This document shows, piece by piece, positions 52,322-61,196 of a DNA stretch of 64,000 nucleotides. Made by a program: the position numbers and the translations under genes. This DNA is from Streptomyces pseudovenezuelae (GTDB lineage: Bacteria > Actinomycetota > Actinomycetes > Streptomycetales > Streptomycetaceae). Under the pieces are notes generated by a model. The model was not told where the DNA came from, searched no databases, and was given only the letters and a program-made list of their open reading frames with translations. Every line of letters begins with the position of its first letter. The stretch's first letter is position 1. Location of the stretch: contig NZ_KQ948144.1 in NCBI RefSeq assembly GCF_001513955.1, forward strand, positions 1,006,637 through 1,070,636, in the 5' to 3' direction.

Positions 52322-55309
52322 ATGACGTCGGCGCCGGGGCGCAGGAGCAGTACCTTCACGCGGCTGCTGCGGCACGGTTTCACCGATCCGTCGGCCGCCG
52401 AGCGGCTCCTGGAGAGCGCGGAGCTGAGCGCCGTACGCGACGACCCGGTGCTGCTGGAGGCGCTCGGTGCGACCGCCGACCCCGATCTCGCGCTGCTCGG
52501 TCTGGTACGGCTCCTGGAGGAGCAGCCCGACCGGGAACTGCTCGACACGGTGATAGCGGCGAAGCCCTTCCGCGACCGGCTGCTCGGGGTGCTCGGCGCC
52601 TCCGCCGCACTCGCCGAGCACCTCGCCCGGCACCCCGCCGACTGGCAGGCCCTGGTCACCTACGAACCCCGTGACCTGCACCCCGGCGTCGAGGAGTTCG
52701 AGCGCGGGCTCGCCGAGGCCACCGACCCCGTCGCCCTGCGCGTCGCCTACCGGCGCGGTCTGCTGTCGATCGCCGCCCGTGACGTGTGCGGCACCATCGA
52801 CCTCGCCGAGACCGCCGCCGAGCTCGCCGATCTCGCCACCGCGACCCTGCGCGCCGCGCTCGCCATAGCGCGGACGGCCGCCCCCGAGGACGCGGCGCTG
52901 TGCCGGCTCGCGGTGATCGCGATGGGCAAGTGCGGCGGCCACGAGCTGAATTACGTCTCCGACGTCGATGTGATCTTCGTGGGGGAGGCGGTGGACGGGG
53001 CCGACGAGGGCAAGGCCCTGCGCGCCGCCACCAAGCTGGCCTCGCACATGATGCGGGTGTGCTCGGAGACGACCGTCGAGGGGTCCATCTGGCCCGTCGA
53101 CGCCAATCTGCGCCCCGAGGGACGCAACGGGCCGCTCGTGCGCACCCTCTCCAGCCACCTCGCCTACTACCAGCGCTGGGCCAAGACCTGGGAGTTCCAG
53201 GCCCTTCTCAAGGCCCGCCCGGTCGCCGGCGACCTGGAGCTGGGCGAGGAGTACGTCGCGGCCCTCGAACCCCTCGTCTGGAAGGCCGCCGAGCGCGAGA
53301 ACTTCGTCGCCGACGTGCAGAAGATGCGGCGGAGGGTCGTCGAGAACATTCCCGTCGCCGAGCTCGACCGGCAGCTCAAGCTCGGGCCCGGCGGCCTGCG
53401 GGACGTCGAATTCGCCGTGCAGCTCCTCCAGTTGGTGCACGGCCGCGAGGACGGCTCCCTGCGCAGCGGCACCACCCTCAACGCCCTGCACGCCCTCGCC
53501 GCCGGCGGCTACGTCGGCCGGGCCGACGCCGCCCAGCTCGACGACGCCTACCGCTTCCTGCGCTCCATGGAGCACCGCATCCAGCTCTACCGGCTGCGCC
53601 GCACCCACCTCGTCCCCGAGGACGACACCGACCTGCGGCGCCTCGGCCGCTCCCTCGGTCTGCGCGCCGACCCGGTGGCCGAGCTGAACCGCGAGTGGAA
53701 GCGGCACGCCTCCGTCGTACGCCGGCTGCACGAGAAGCTGTTCTACCGGCCGCTGCTGGACGCGGTGGCCCAACTCGGGCCCGGCGACATCAGGTTGAGC
53801 GCCGGGGCGGCTCGGGAGCGGCTGGTCGCGCTCGGGTACGCCGACCCCGCCTCCGCCCTGCGCCACCTGGAGGCCCTCGCCTCCGGCATCACCCGCAAGG
53901 CCGCCATCCAGCGAACTCTCCTTCCGGTCCTGCTGGGTTGGTTCGCCGAGTCCGCCGACCCGGACGCCGGACTGCTCAACTTCCGCAAGGTGTCCGACGC
54001 GTTGGGCAAGACCCCCTGGTATCTACGGCTGCTGCGGGACGAGGGTGCCGCCGCCGAGAACCTCGCGCGCGTCCTGTCCGCCGGGCGCCTGGCCCCGGAC
54101 CTGCTGATGCGCGCCCCCGAGGCCGTGGCGCTGCTCGGGGACGGCGACGGCGGCGGACTCGCTCCGCGCGGGCGCGCCGGACTCGAACAGGAGATACTCG
54201 CCGCGGTCGGCCGCGCCGAGGGCGCCGTCCAGGGCGTCACGGCGGCCCGCGGAGTCCGGCGCCGCGAACTGTTCCGTACGGCCGCCGCGGACATCGTCGG
54301 CTCCTACGGCACCGAGACCCAGCCCGCCGAACCGGACCAGGGCGCCCTCGTGGAGCGGGTCGGCGCCGCCGTGTCCGACCTGACCGCCGCGACCCTCGCC
54401 GGCACGCTGCGCGCGGTGGTGCGGGAGGGCTGGGGCGACACCCTGCCCACCCGGTTCGCCGTCATCGGCATGGGCCGCTTCGGGGGTCACGAACTCGGCT
54501 ACGGCTCCGACGCGGACGTCCTGTTCGTCCACGAGCCGCGCGAGGGCGTCGACGAGCGGGAGGCCTCCCAGGCCGCCAACAAGGTCGTCTCCGAGATGCG
54601 CCGCCTCCTGCAGATCCCGAGCGCCGACCCACCGCTGCTCATCGACGCCGACCTGCGCCCGGAGGGCAAGTCCGGGCCGCTGGTGCGCACCCTGACCTCG
54701 TACGCGGCCTACTACCGACGCTGGTCGCTCGTCTGGGAGGCACAGGCCCTGCTGCGCGCCGAACCGGTCGCCGGGGACGAGGAGCTGGGCCACCGTTTCG
54801 TCGAGCTCATCGCCCCCCTGCGCTATCCGGCGGCCGGTCTCGGCGACGACGCCGTACGCGAGATCCGGCGGCTGAAGGCGCGCATGGAGTCCGAGCGGAT
54901 GCCCCGCGGCGCCGACCCGAAACTGCACACCAAGCTCGGGCCCGGGGGCCTGTCGGACGTCGAGTGGACCGTCCAGCTGCTCCAGATGCGGCACGGGGCC
55001 CAGGTGCCGGGGCTGCGCACCACCCGTACCCGCGCGGCCCTCGTCGCCGCACGGGAGGCCGGGTTCCTGTCCGCGGACGACGCCCAGGTCCTCGACGAGG
55101 CCTGGGTGCTGGCGACCCGGGTGCGCAACGCGGTGATGCTGGTGCGGGGGCGGGCCGGGGACACCTTTCCGACCGAGGCGCGCGAGCTCGCCGCCGTGGG
55201 CCGTTACCTGGGATACGGGCCGGGGCACGCGGGGGACATGCTGGACGACTACCGGCGGACGGCCCGGCGGGCCCGGGGCGTGGTGGAGGAGTTGTTCTAC
55301 GGGGGGTAG
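52322..55309 (+). CDS. glnE: Glutamine-synthetase adenylyltransferase (bifunctional)
   Basis: The 995-residue protein has two nucleotidyltransferase domains: GGHELNYVSDVDVIFV (about 205-220) for de-adenylylation and GGHELGYGSDADVLFVHE (about 720-737) for adenylylation, each with the Asp-x-Asp metal pair and linked by helical domains. DVEFAVQLLQLVHGRE and DVEWTVQLLQMRHGAQ are repeated GlnE lines. It attaches or removes AMP on a Tyr of GlnA1 to match nitrogen supply. ATG 52322 has GGGAGG upstream. The GlnA2-type ligase nearby has an altered Tyr loop, so it is probably not the target. Streptomyces genomes usually carry glnA1 elsewhere. Confidence 0.96.
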   Translation: MTSAPGRRSSTFTRLLRHGFTDPSAAERLLESAELSAVRDDPVLLEALGATADPDLALLGLVRLLEEQPDRELLDTVIAAKPFRDRLLGVLGASAALAEHLARHPADWQALVTYEPRDLHPGVEEFERGLAEATDPVALRVAYRRGLLSIAARDVCGTIDLAETAAELADLATATLRAALAIARTAAPEDAALCRLAVIAMGKCGGHELNYVSDVDVIFVGEAVDGADEGKALRAATKLASHMMRVCSETTVEGSIWPVDANLRPEGRNGPLVRTLSSHLAYYQRWAKTWEFQALLKARPVAGDLELGEEYVAALEPLVWKAAERENFVADVQKMRRRVVENIPVAELDRQLKLGPGGLRDVEFAVQLLQLVHGREDGSLRSGTTLNALHALAAGGYVGRADAAQLDDAYRFLRSMEHRIQLYRLRRTHLVPEDDTDLRRLGRSLGLRADPVAELNREWKRHASVVRRLHEKLFYRPLLDAVAQLGPGDIRLSAGAARERLVALGYADPASALRHLEALASGITRKAAIQRTLLPVLLGWFAESADPDAGLLNFRKVSDALGKTPWYLRLLRDEGAAAENLARVLSAGRLAPDLLMRAPEAVALLGDGDGGGLAPRGRAGLEQEILAAVGRAEGAVQGVTAARGVRRRELFRTAAADIVGSYGTETQPAEPDQGALVERVGAAVSDLTAATLAGTLRAVVREGWGDTLPTRFAVIGMGRFGGHELGYGSDADVLFVHEPREGVDEREASQAANKVVSEMRRLLQIPSADPPLLIDADLRPEGKSGPLVRTLTSYAAYYRRWSLVWEAQALLRAEPVAGDEELGHRFVELIAPLRYPAAGLGDDAVREIRRLKARMESERMPRGADPKLHTKLGPGGLSDVEWTVQLLQMRHGAQVPGLRTTRTRAALVAAREAGFLSADDAQVLDEAWVLATRVRNAVMLVRGRAGDTFPTEARELAAVGRYLGYGPGHAGDMLDDYRRTARRARGVVEELFYGG

Positions 55310-55335
55310 GCAGGCTTTCCCGGGCCGGTGACCGG

Positions 55336-56211
55336 TCAGCGTCCGGCGCGCAGCGGTGCGCGCTCGCCCGGCCCGGCCTTCTGCTCCTCGTACGGCACCT
55401 TCGGCAACGCGTACGGCAGGGCCCCGTACCAGAGCCACGCCACCGTGTAGCCGAACAGCAGGCACAGGATGCCGCCGACCGCGTCGAGCCAGAAGTGGTT
55501 GGCGGTGGCCACGATGACCAGGAGCGTCGCCGCCGGGTAGACGAGGCCCAGGACGCGCACCCACGGCACCGACGCCAGCGCGAAGATCGTCAGTCCGCAC
55601 CACAGGGACCAGCCGATGTGCATGGACGGCATCGCTGCGTACTGGTTGGACATGTGCTTCAGGTCGCCGGAGGCCATCGAGCCCCAGGTCTGGTGGACCA
55701 TGACGGTGTCGACGAAGTCGCCGCCGGTCATCAGCCGCGGGGGAGCGAGCGGATACAGGTAGTAACCGACCAGGGCCACGCCGGTGGTCGCGAAGAGCAC
55801 CAGACGGGTCGCCGCGTAGCGGCCGGGGTGGCTGCGGTAGAGCCAGACCAGGACACCCAGTGTCACGACGAAGTGCAGCGTCGCGTAGTAGTAGTTCATC
55901 CCGACGACGAGCCAAGTCACCGAGTTGACCGCGTGGTTGACGGACTCCTCGACCGCGATGCCGAGGTGGTGCTCCATCCGCCAGATCCAGTCGGCGTTGC
56001 GCAGCGCCTCCGCCTTCTGCTCCGGCACCGCGTTGCGGATCAGCGAGTACGTCCAGTAACTCACCGCGATCAGCAGGATCTCGAACCACAGGCGCGGCCG
56101 GCGCGGAGTCCGCAGCCGGCGCAGGAGACCCGGCCGGTCCGAGGCCGTGAGGGAGTCCGGAGCGGCCGCATTCCCGCGGTCTTCCAGACTGGTCACGGTC
56201 GAGTCACCCAT
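55336..56211 (-). CDS. PAP2-superfamily membrane phosphatase (inositolphosphotransferase-like)
   Basis: The 291-residue membrane protein has about six helices after a hydrophilic N-tail. The PAP2 signature is split: LAPPRLMTGGDFV near the first motif, then MPSMHIGWSLWCG (S-x-x-H) and ATANHFWLDAVGG (the last His-Asp pair). The AUR1-like pattern suggests an inositolphosphotransferase rather than a simple lipid phosphatase. ATG 56211 follows TTTGTGTCT without a clear ribosome site, possibly leaderless. It lies downstream of malR on the same strand and 22 bases after the glnE stop (convergent). Confidence 0.88.
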   Translation of the reverse strand: MGDSTVTSLEDRGNAAAPDSLTASDRPGLLRRLRTPRRPRLWFEILLIAVSYWTYSLIRNAVPEQKAEALRNADWIWRMEHHLGIAVEESVNHAVNSVTWLVVGMNYYYATLHFVVTLGVLVWLYRSHPGRYAATRLVLFATTGVALVGYYLYPLAPPRLMTGGDFVDTVMVHQTWGSMASGDLKHMSNQYAAMPSMHIGWSLWCGLTIFALASVPWVRVLGLVYPAATLLVIVATANHFWLDAVGGILCLLFGYTVAWLWYGALPYALPKVPYEEQKAGPGERAPLRAGR

Positions 56212-56306
56212 AGACACAAAGTCTGCCAGAAACGCCTTACCCCACCGATCATCCCCCGGTCGGGTTCGGGTTGCATGTCCTACGACGGGAAGAGTGTCCC
56301 GTTCTC

Positions 56307-57377
56307 CTACCGGCGTACGGCGGAAAGACCGTTTTCTCCGCCCTGAGGACGACCGCGTTCCCCAGGGGCCGAAGCCGTCGAACCCCGTACGACCAGCTCC
56401 GGCATGAACACGAACTCGCTGTGCGGCGCGGGCGTTCCGCCGATCTCCTCCAGCAGGGTCCGAACCGCCGCCTGTCCCATGGCGGGCACCGGCTTGCGGA
56501 CCGTCGTCAGCGGCGGATCGGTGAAGGCGATCAGCGGGGAGTCGTCGAAGCCCACGACCGACACGTCCCGCGGCACCTCCAGGCCCCGCTGCCGGGCCGC
56601 TCGTATCGCACCCAGCGCCATCATGTCGCTCGCGCACACGACCGCGGTGCAGTCCCGGTCGATGAGGGCGGTCGCGGCCGCCTGGCCACCCTCCAGGGTG
56701 TAGAGCGAGTGCTGGACGAGGTCCGCCTCGACGGTCGCCGCCGCCAGACCGAGCAGGTCCTGCATGGTGCGCACGAAGCCCTCGATCTTGCGCTGGACCG
56801 GCACGAAGCGCTTCGGGCCGAGGGCCAGGCCGATCCGCGTGTGCCCCAGCGACACCAGATGGGTCACCGCCAGCGCCATCGCCGCGCGGTCGTCGGGGGA
56901 GATGAAGGGTGCCTGCACCTTCGGCGAGAAACCGTCCACGAGCACGAACGGCACGCCCTGCGCCCGCAGCTGCTCGTAGCGCTGCATGTCCGCCGAGGTG
57001 TCCGCGTGCAGCCCGGAGACGAAGATGATGCCCGCCACGCCCCGGTCGACGAGCATCTCGGTGAGCTCGTCCTCGGTGGAGCCGCCCGGTGTCTGGGTGG
57101 CGAGGACCGGGGTGTAGCCCTGCCGGGTCAGTGCCTGGCCGATCACCTGGGCCAGGGCCGGGAATATCGGGTTCTCCAGCTCCGGGGTGATCAGGCCCAC
57201 CAGGCCCTCGCTGCGCTGGCGCAGGCGCACCGGGCGTTCGTAGCCCAGCACGTCGAGTGCGGCCAGCACGGACTGGCGGGTGGTGGCGGCGACACCCGGC
57301 TTCCCGTTGAGGACGCGGCTGACGGTCGCTTCGCTCACCCCCGCCTGAGCAGCGATGTCGGCTAGCCGTGTGGTCAC
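56307..57377 (-). CDS. malR: MalR, LacI-family repressor of maltose genes
   Basis: The 356-residue repressor has an N-terminal LacI DNA-binding helix-turn-helix (TTRLADIAAQAGVSEATVSRVLNGKPGVA, partial) and a periplasmic-binding-type ligand domain (VGLITPELENPIFPALAQVIGQAL to the PELVVRGST C-terminal region). It is transcribed away from malEFG and should bind the CTTGCAG half-sites between them when maltose or maltotriose is absent. GTG 57377 lies about eight bases after TACAGT, so the mRNA may be leaderless. The tail ends GGENGLSAVRR. Confidence 0.93.
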   Translation of the reverse strand: MTTRLADIAAQAGVSEATVSRVLNGKPGVAATTRQSVLAALDVLGYERPVRLRQRSEGLVGLITPELENPIFPALAQVIGQALTRQGYTPVLATQTPGGSTEDELTEMLVDRGVAGIIFVSGLHADTSADMQRYEQLRAQGVPFVLVDGFSPKVQAPFISPDDRAAMALAVTHLVSLGHTRIGLALGPKRFVPVQRKIEGFVRTMQDLLGLAAATVEADLVQHSLYTLEGGQAAATALIDRDCTAVVCASDMMALGAIRAARQRGLEVPRDVSVVGFDDSPLIAFTDPPLTTVRKPVPAMGQAAVRTLLEEIGGTPAPHSEFVFMPELVVRGSTASAPGERGRPQGGENGLSAVRR

Positions 57378-57483
57378 GGCACCGGACTGTACCGGCCGTA
57401 TCGTCATCGCGGTCCCTCAGTTCTGGTCGGTGCCCCTTGTCCCGCAAAGGGATGATTCCCGTCCGGGAGGAGGATGGCAAGAG

Positions 57484-57627
57484 CTTGCAGAGTCTTGCAC
57501 AACCCGTAGTCATCCCGCTCAGCCCCGTAAAACAAGGGTCTCGCGACGGTCGACAAGGGGTCACGGCGGGGTAACTTCCGCAGCCTCTTGCACTTTTTTT
57601 CTGCAAGGTCTTTCGCAAGTCTTGCAT
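57484..57627. promoter_or_regulatory. MalR-type operator half-sites between malR and malE
   Basis: CTTGCAG (57484-57490), CTTGCAC (57494-57500 and 57587-57593), CTGCAAG (57601-57607), GCAAG (57615-57619) and CTTGCAT (57621-57627) form direct and inverted half-sites. They resemble known MalR sites of S. coelicolor (recollection). The 360-bp gap has no other gene. Confidence 0.8.
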
Positions 57628-57738
57628 CGCTGTTACGTTCCCACTCGCCCGGCGGCCGCAAAGGCGCAGTCGGCAGGCAGGGACGGCAGACGGGGCCGAT
57701 ACCTGCACCACACGGGCTTTCACCCTCAAGGAGAACTC

Positions 57739-59007
57739 ATGCGGCGTGGCATAGCAGCCACCGCGCTGGTGGCGTCTTTCGCCCTCGCGGCGACGGCCTG
57801 CGGCGGAAGCGACAGCGGCGACAAGGCCGACGGTCCGGTCACCATCACCTGGTGGGACACCTCCAACGCCACCAATGAGGCGCCGACGTACAAGGCCCTG
57901 ATCAAGGACTTCGAGGCCGCCAACAAGAACATCAAGGTCAAGTACGTCAACGTTCAGTTCGACCAGGCGCAGAACAAGTTCGACACCGCCGCCGGCGCGA
58001 GCGGCGCCCCCGACGTGCTGCGCTCCGAGGTCGGCTGGACCCCCGCCTTCGCGAAGAAGGGCTACTTCCTGCCGCTCGACGGCACCGAGGCCCTCGCCGA
58101 CCAGGCCAAGTTCAAGTCGAACCTGATCGAGCAGGCCAAGTACGACGGCAAGACGTACGGCGTGCCGCTGGTCACCGACACCCTCGCCCTGGTCTACAAC
58201 AAGCAGCTCTTCGCGAAGGCCGGCGTCGAGGCCCCCAAGACCTGGGACGACCTGAAGACCGCCGCCGCCACGATCAAGGCGAAGACCGGCGTCGACGGCT
58301 ACTGGGGCTCCACCCAGGCCTACTACGCCCAGTCCTTCCTCTACGGCGAGGGCACCGACACCGTCGACGCCTCGGCCAAGAAGATCACCGTGAACTCGGC
58401 CGCCGCCCAGAAGGGCTACGGCACCTGGCTGAGCCTCTTCTCCGGCAAGGGCCTGCACAAGGCCGACACCACCGCCGACGCCTACGCCCACATCCAGGAC
58501 GCGTTCGTCAACGGCAAGGTCGCCGCGATCGTGCAGGGCCCCTGGGAGATCACCAACTTCTACAAGGGCTCCGCGTTCACGGACAAGTCCAACCTCGGCA
58601 TCGCCACCGTCCCGGCCGGCTCCACCGGCAAGGCGGGCGCCCCGACCGGCGGCCACAACCTCTCGGTCTACGCCGGCTCGGACGCCGCCCACCAGAAGGC
58701 CGCGCTGAAGTTCGTCAACTTCATGACCTCCGCGAAGTCCCAGTCGACCATCGCGCTGAAGAACTCCACGCTGCCCACCCGCGACGACGCCTACACCACC
58801 GAGGTCAAGGCCGACCCGGGCATCGCCGGCTACCAGACCGTCCTCGCCGCCGCCCAGCCGCGCCCGGCGCTGCCCGAGTACAGCTCCCTGTGGGGCCCGC
58901 TGGACATCGAGCTGCCCAAGGTCGCCGGTGGCAAGGAGTCCCTGGACAAGGGGCTGAGCAACGCGGAGACCGCCATCGCCAAGCTGGTGCCGGACTTCAG
59001 CAAGTGA
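57739..59007 (+). CDS. malE: Maltose/maltodextrin-binding lipoprotein
   Basis: The 422-residue lipoprotein has a signal ending LAATACGG (Cys about 21) and a two-lobe sugar-binding domain. VTITWWDTSNATNEAPTYK and GVPLVTDTLALVYNKQLFAKAG are typical MalE lines (partial). KTWDDLKTAAATIKAKTG and AIVQGPWEITNFY follow. It captures maltose or maltodextrins outside the cell for MalFG. AAGGAG stands about eight bases before ATG 57739. A stable hairpin follows its stop, probably keeping malE mRNA more abundant than malFG. Confidence 0.95.
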   Translation: MRRGIAATALVASFALAATACGGSDSGDKADGPVTITWWDTSNATNEAPTYKALIKDFEAANKNIKVKYVNVQFDQAQNKFDTAAGASGAPDVLRSEVGWTPAFAKKGYFLPLDGTEALADQAKFKSNLIEQAKYDGKTYGVPLVTDTLALVYNKQLFAKAGVEAPKTWDDLKTAAATIKAKTGVDGYWGSTQAYYAQSFLYGEGTDTVDASAKKITVNSAAAQKGYGTWLSLFSGKGLHKADTTADAYAHIQDAFVNGKVAAIVQGPWEITNFYKGSAFTDKSNLGIATVPAGSTGKAGAPTGGHNLSVYAGSDAAHQKAALKFVNFMTSAKSQSTIALKNSTLPTRDDAYTTEVKADPGIAGYQTVLAAAQPRPALPEYSSLWGPLDIELPKVAGGKESLDKGLSNAETAIAKLVPDFSK

Positions 59008-59013
59008 GCCCGA

Positions 59014-59060
59014 GTGGCCGCCGGATCTCCCTGACATGGGGGGAGGGATCCGGCGGCCAC
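59014..59060 (+). terminator. Intercistronic hairpin between malE and malF
   Basis: GTGGCCGCCGGATCTCCC (59014-59031) pairs with GGGAGGGATCCGGCGGCCAC (59041-59060) with a small bulge. It can terminate some transcripts or protect the malE 3' end, so binding protein exceeds permease. Confidence 0.75.
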
Positions 59061-59140
59061 CGGCCTGTGCCGGCCACGCCCGCGGGGCCGCGTCGCCCAG
59101 CCACTTCTCAGAGCCGCAGAACTTCCAGAAGGTGTCGAAC

Positions 59141-60145
59141 ATGACAGTCGCCATCGACCGCGCCACCGGCCAGCGCCGCGGTGACCGCGCGCCACGGCCC
59201 GGGCTGGGCCAACGCCTGAGGCAGAGCTACCAGAAGCACTGGTACGCCTACGCGATGATCGCCCCGGTGGCGGTCGTCCTCGGTGTCCTCGTGCTCTACC
59301 CCCTGGTCTACGGCATCTACCTCACGCTCACCGACGCCAACAGCCTCAACACGGCCCGCACGATCGGCGTCAACCACATCGACGCCACCTACAAGTTCAT
59401 CGGCCTGGACAACTACGCCGACATCCTGTGGGGCGACACGGCCTACGACCGCTTCTGGTCGCACTTCATCTGGACGATCGTCTGGACGGCCCTGTGCGTC
59501 GCCCTGCACTACTGCATCGGGCTCGGCCTCGCACTGCTGCTCAACCAGAAGCTGCGCGGCCGCACGCTGTACCGGCTGATCCTGGTCCTGCCCTGGGCCG
59601 TACCGACCTTCGTCACCGTCTTCGGCTGGCGCTTCATGCTCGCCGACGGCGGCATCATCAACACCGCACTGGACGCGCTGCATCTGCCCAGCCCGTCCTG
59701 GCTGGAGGACACCTTCTGGCAGCGGTTCGCCGCGATCATGGTCAACACCTGGTGCGGTGTGCCGTTCATGATGGTCTCGCTGCTCGGCGGCCTCCAGTCC
59801 ATCGACGCCTCGCTGTACGAGGCCGCCGAGATGGACGGCGCGAGCGCCTGGCAGCGGTTCCGCTACGTCACCCTGCCGGGACTCAGAAGCGTCAGCTCCA
59901 CCGTCGTCCTGCTCGGCATCATCTGGACGTTCAACCAGTTCGCCGTGATCTTCCTACTGTTCGGCAACACCGCGCCGGACGCGCAGATCCTCGTGACCTG
60001 GGCCTACTACCTGGGCTTCGGACAGCAGCCGCGTGACTTCGCGCAGTCGGCGGCGTACGGCATCCTGCTGCTGGCCATCCTGATCGTCTTCACCTCCTTC
60101 TACCGCCGCTGGCTGAACCGCAATGACCAGCAGCTCGCGATCTGA
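59141..60145 (+). CDS. malF: Maltose ABC transporter permease
   Basis: The 334-residue protein has about six helices. The EAA loop for ATPase contact is YEAAEMDGASAWQRFRYVTLPGLR (partial; EAAxxDGA). LGLALLLNQKLRGRTLYRLILVLPWAVPTFV is the MalF line before it (partial). It forms the channel with MalG. No ATPase gene is in the operon; Streptomyces uses a shared MsiK elsewhere (family knowledge). ATG 59141 follows AGAAGG. MalG begins 13 bases after its stop. Confidence 0.95.
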   Translation: MTVAIDRATGQRRGDRAPRPGLGQRLRQSYQKHWYAYAMIAPVAVVLGVLVLYPLVYGIYLTLTDANSLNTARTIGVNHIDATYKFIGLDNYADILWGDTAYDRFWSHFIWTIVWTALCVALHYCIGLGLALLLNQKLRGRTLYRLILVLPWAVPTFVTVFGWRFMLADGGIINTALDALHLPSPSWLEDTFWQRFAAIMVNTWCGVPFMMVSLLGGLQSIDASLYEAAEMDGASAWQRFRYVTLPGLRSVSSTVVLLGIIWTFNQFAVIFLLFGNTAPDAQILVTWAYYLGFGQQPRDFAQSAAYGILLLAILIVFTSFYRRWLNRNDQQLAI

Positions 60146-60158
60146 GGCAGGAGTTCCC

Positions 60159-61067
60159 ATGAGCACGTCCACTGTCGAGACCTCCGCCACGGTGTCCGAG
60201 GCTGCCCCCGCACCCGCATCCCGCCGGATCCGCCGCCGCGGTGAGCAGAGCCTCGCCGGCTCCCTCGTGTCGCACGGCATCCTGATCGTCGCGAGCCTCA
60301 TCGCGCTCTTCCCGATCGTCTGGCTGATCTTCCTGTCCCTCGGCCCGGACAAGGACGACTACCTCCACCCGGGCGGCATCTGGAAGAAGATGACGTTCGA
60401 CAACTACTCGTTCGTCCTCCAGCACACCGAGTTCTTCAGCTGGCTCAAGAGCTCGCTGATCGTCTCGCTCGGCACCACGGTGATCGGTGTGACGATCGCC
60501 GCGACCACCGGGTACGCCGTGTCCCGGATGCGCTTTCCGGGCTACCGGAAGTTCATGTGGGTGCTCCTGGTCACCCAGATGTTCCCGGTAGCCGTACTCA
60601 TGGTGCCGATGTACCAGATGCTCTCGGACCTCCAGCTCATCGACAGCTATCTTGGGCTCGTCCTCGTCTACTGCACGACGGCGGTGCCGTACTGCGCCTG
60701 GCTGCTCAAGGGATACTTCGACACCATCCCGTTCGAGATCGACGAGGCCGGACGCGTCGACGGGCTGACCCCCTTCGGCACGTTCGCACGGCTGATCCTG
60801 CCGCTCGCCAAGCCGGGGCTCGCGGTCGCCGCGTTCTACAGCTTCCTCACCGCCTTCGGCGAGGTCGCGTTCGCCTCGACGTTCATGCTGTCCGACACGA
60901 AGTACACGTTCGCGGTCGGGCTCCAGAGCTTCGTGAGCGAGCACGACGCCCAGCGGAACCTGATGGCCGCGACGGCGGTGCTGATCGCGATACCCGTGTC
61001 GGTGTTCTTCTACCTGGTGCAGAAGAACCTCGTCACCGGTCTCACCGCCGGCGGCACCAAGGGGTAA
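60159..61067 (+). CDS. malG: Maltose ABC transporter permease
   Basis: The 302-residue protein has six helices. The EAA loop is FEIDEAGRVDGLTPFGTFARLILPLAKPG (partial; E-A-x-x-D-G). The N-terminal tail is Ala/Thr-rich before RRIRRRGEQSL. FSWLKSSLIVSLGTTVIGVTIAATTGYAVSRM is the MalG-type second helix (partial). Together with MalF it forms the maltose channel. AGGAG precedes ATG 60159. A strong terminator after it separates the transporter operon from aglA. Confidence 0.95.
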   Translation: MSTSTVETSATVSEAAPAPASRRIRRRGEQSLAGSLVSHGILIVASLIALFPIVWLIFLSLGPDKDDYLHPGGIWKKMTFDNYSFVLQHTEFFSWLKSSLIVSLGTTVIGVTIAATTGYAVSRMRFPGYRKFMWVLLVTQMFPVAVLMVPMYQMLSDLQLIDSYLGLVLVYCTTAVPYCAWLLKGYFDTIPFEIDEAGRVDGLTPFGTFARLILPLAKPGLAVAAFYSFLTAFGEVAFASTFMLSDTKYTFAVGLQSFVSEHDAQRNLMAATAVLIAIPVSVFFYLVQKNLVTGLTAGGTKG

Positions 61068-61098
61068 GGCCGGTCGTCTTCCGCGCCCCCAAAGACCC

Positions 61099-61146
61099 GA
61101 GGCGGCCGTGGTCTCCATCCGACCCCGCTGTGACCACGGCCGCCTC
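61099..61146 (+). terminator. Terminator after malG
   Basis: GAGGCGGCCGTGGTC (61099-61113) and GACCACGGCCGCCTC (61132-61146) form a perfect 15-bp stem with an 18-base loop. Transcription of malEFG should end here, leaving aglA with its own or read-through promoter. Confidence 0.85.
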
Positions 61147-61196
61147 GCCATCCTCCTGCCTTTGACCTGATGAACCCGTTACGTATCAAGGACGCC

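Noticed and set aside
55336..59166. Minus frame of 1276 codons from PAP2 through malR to malE
   Set aside because: Only the PAP2 part (55336-56211) is real; the rest is antisense to malE and out of frame with malR.
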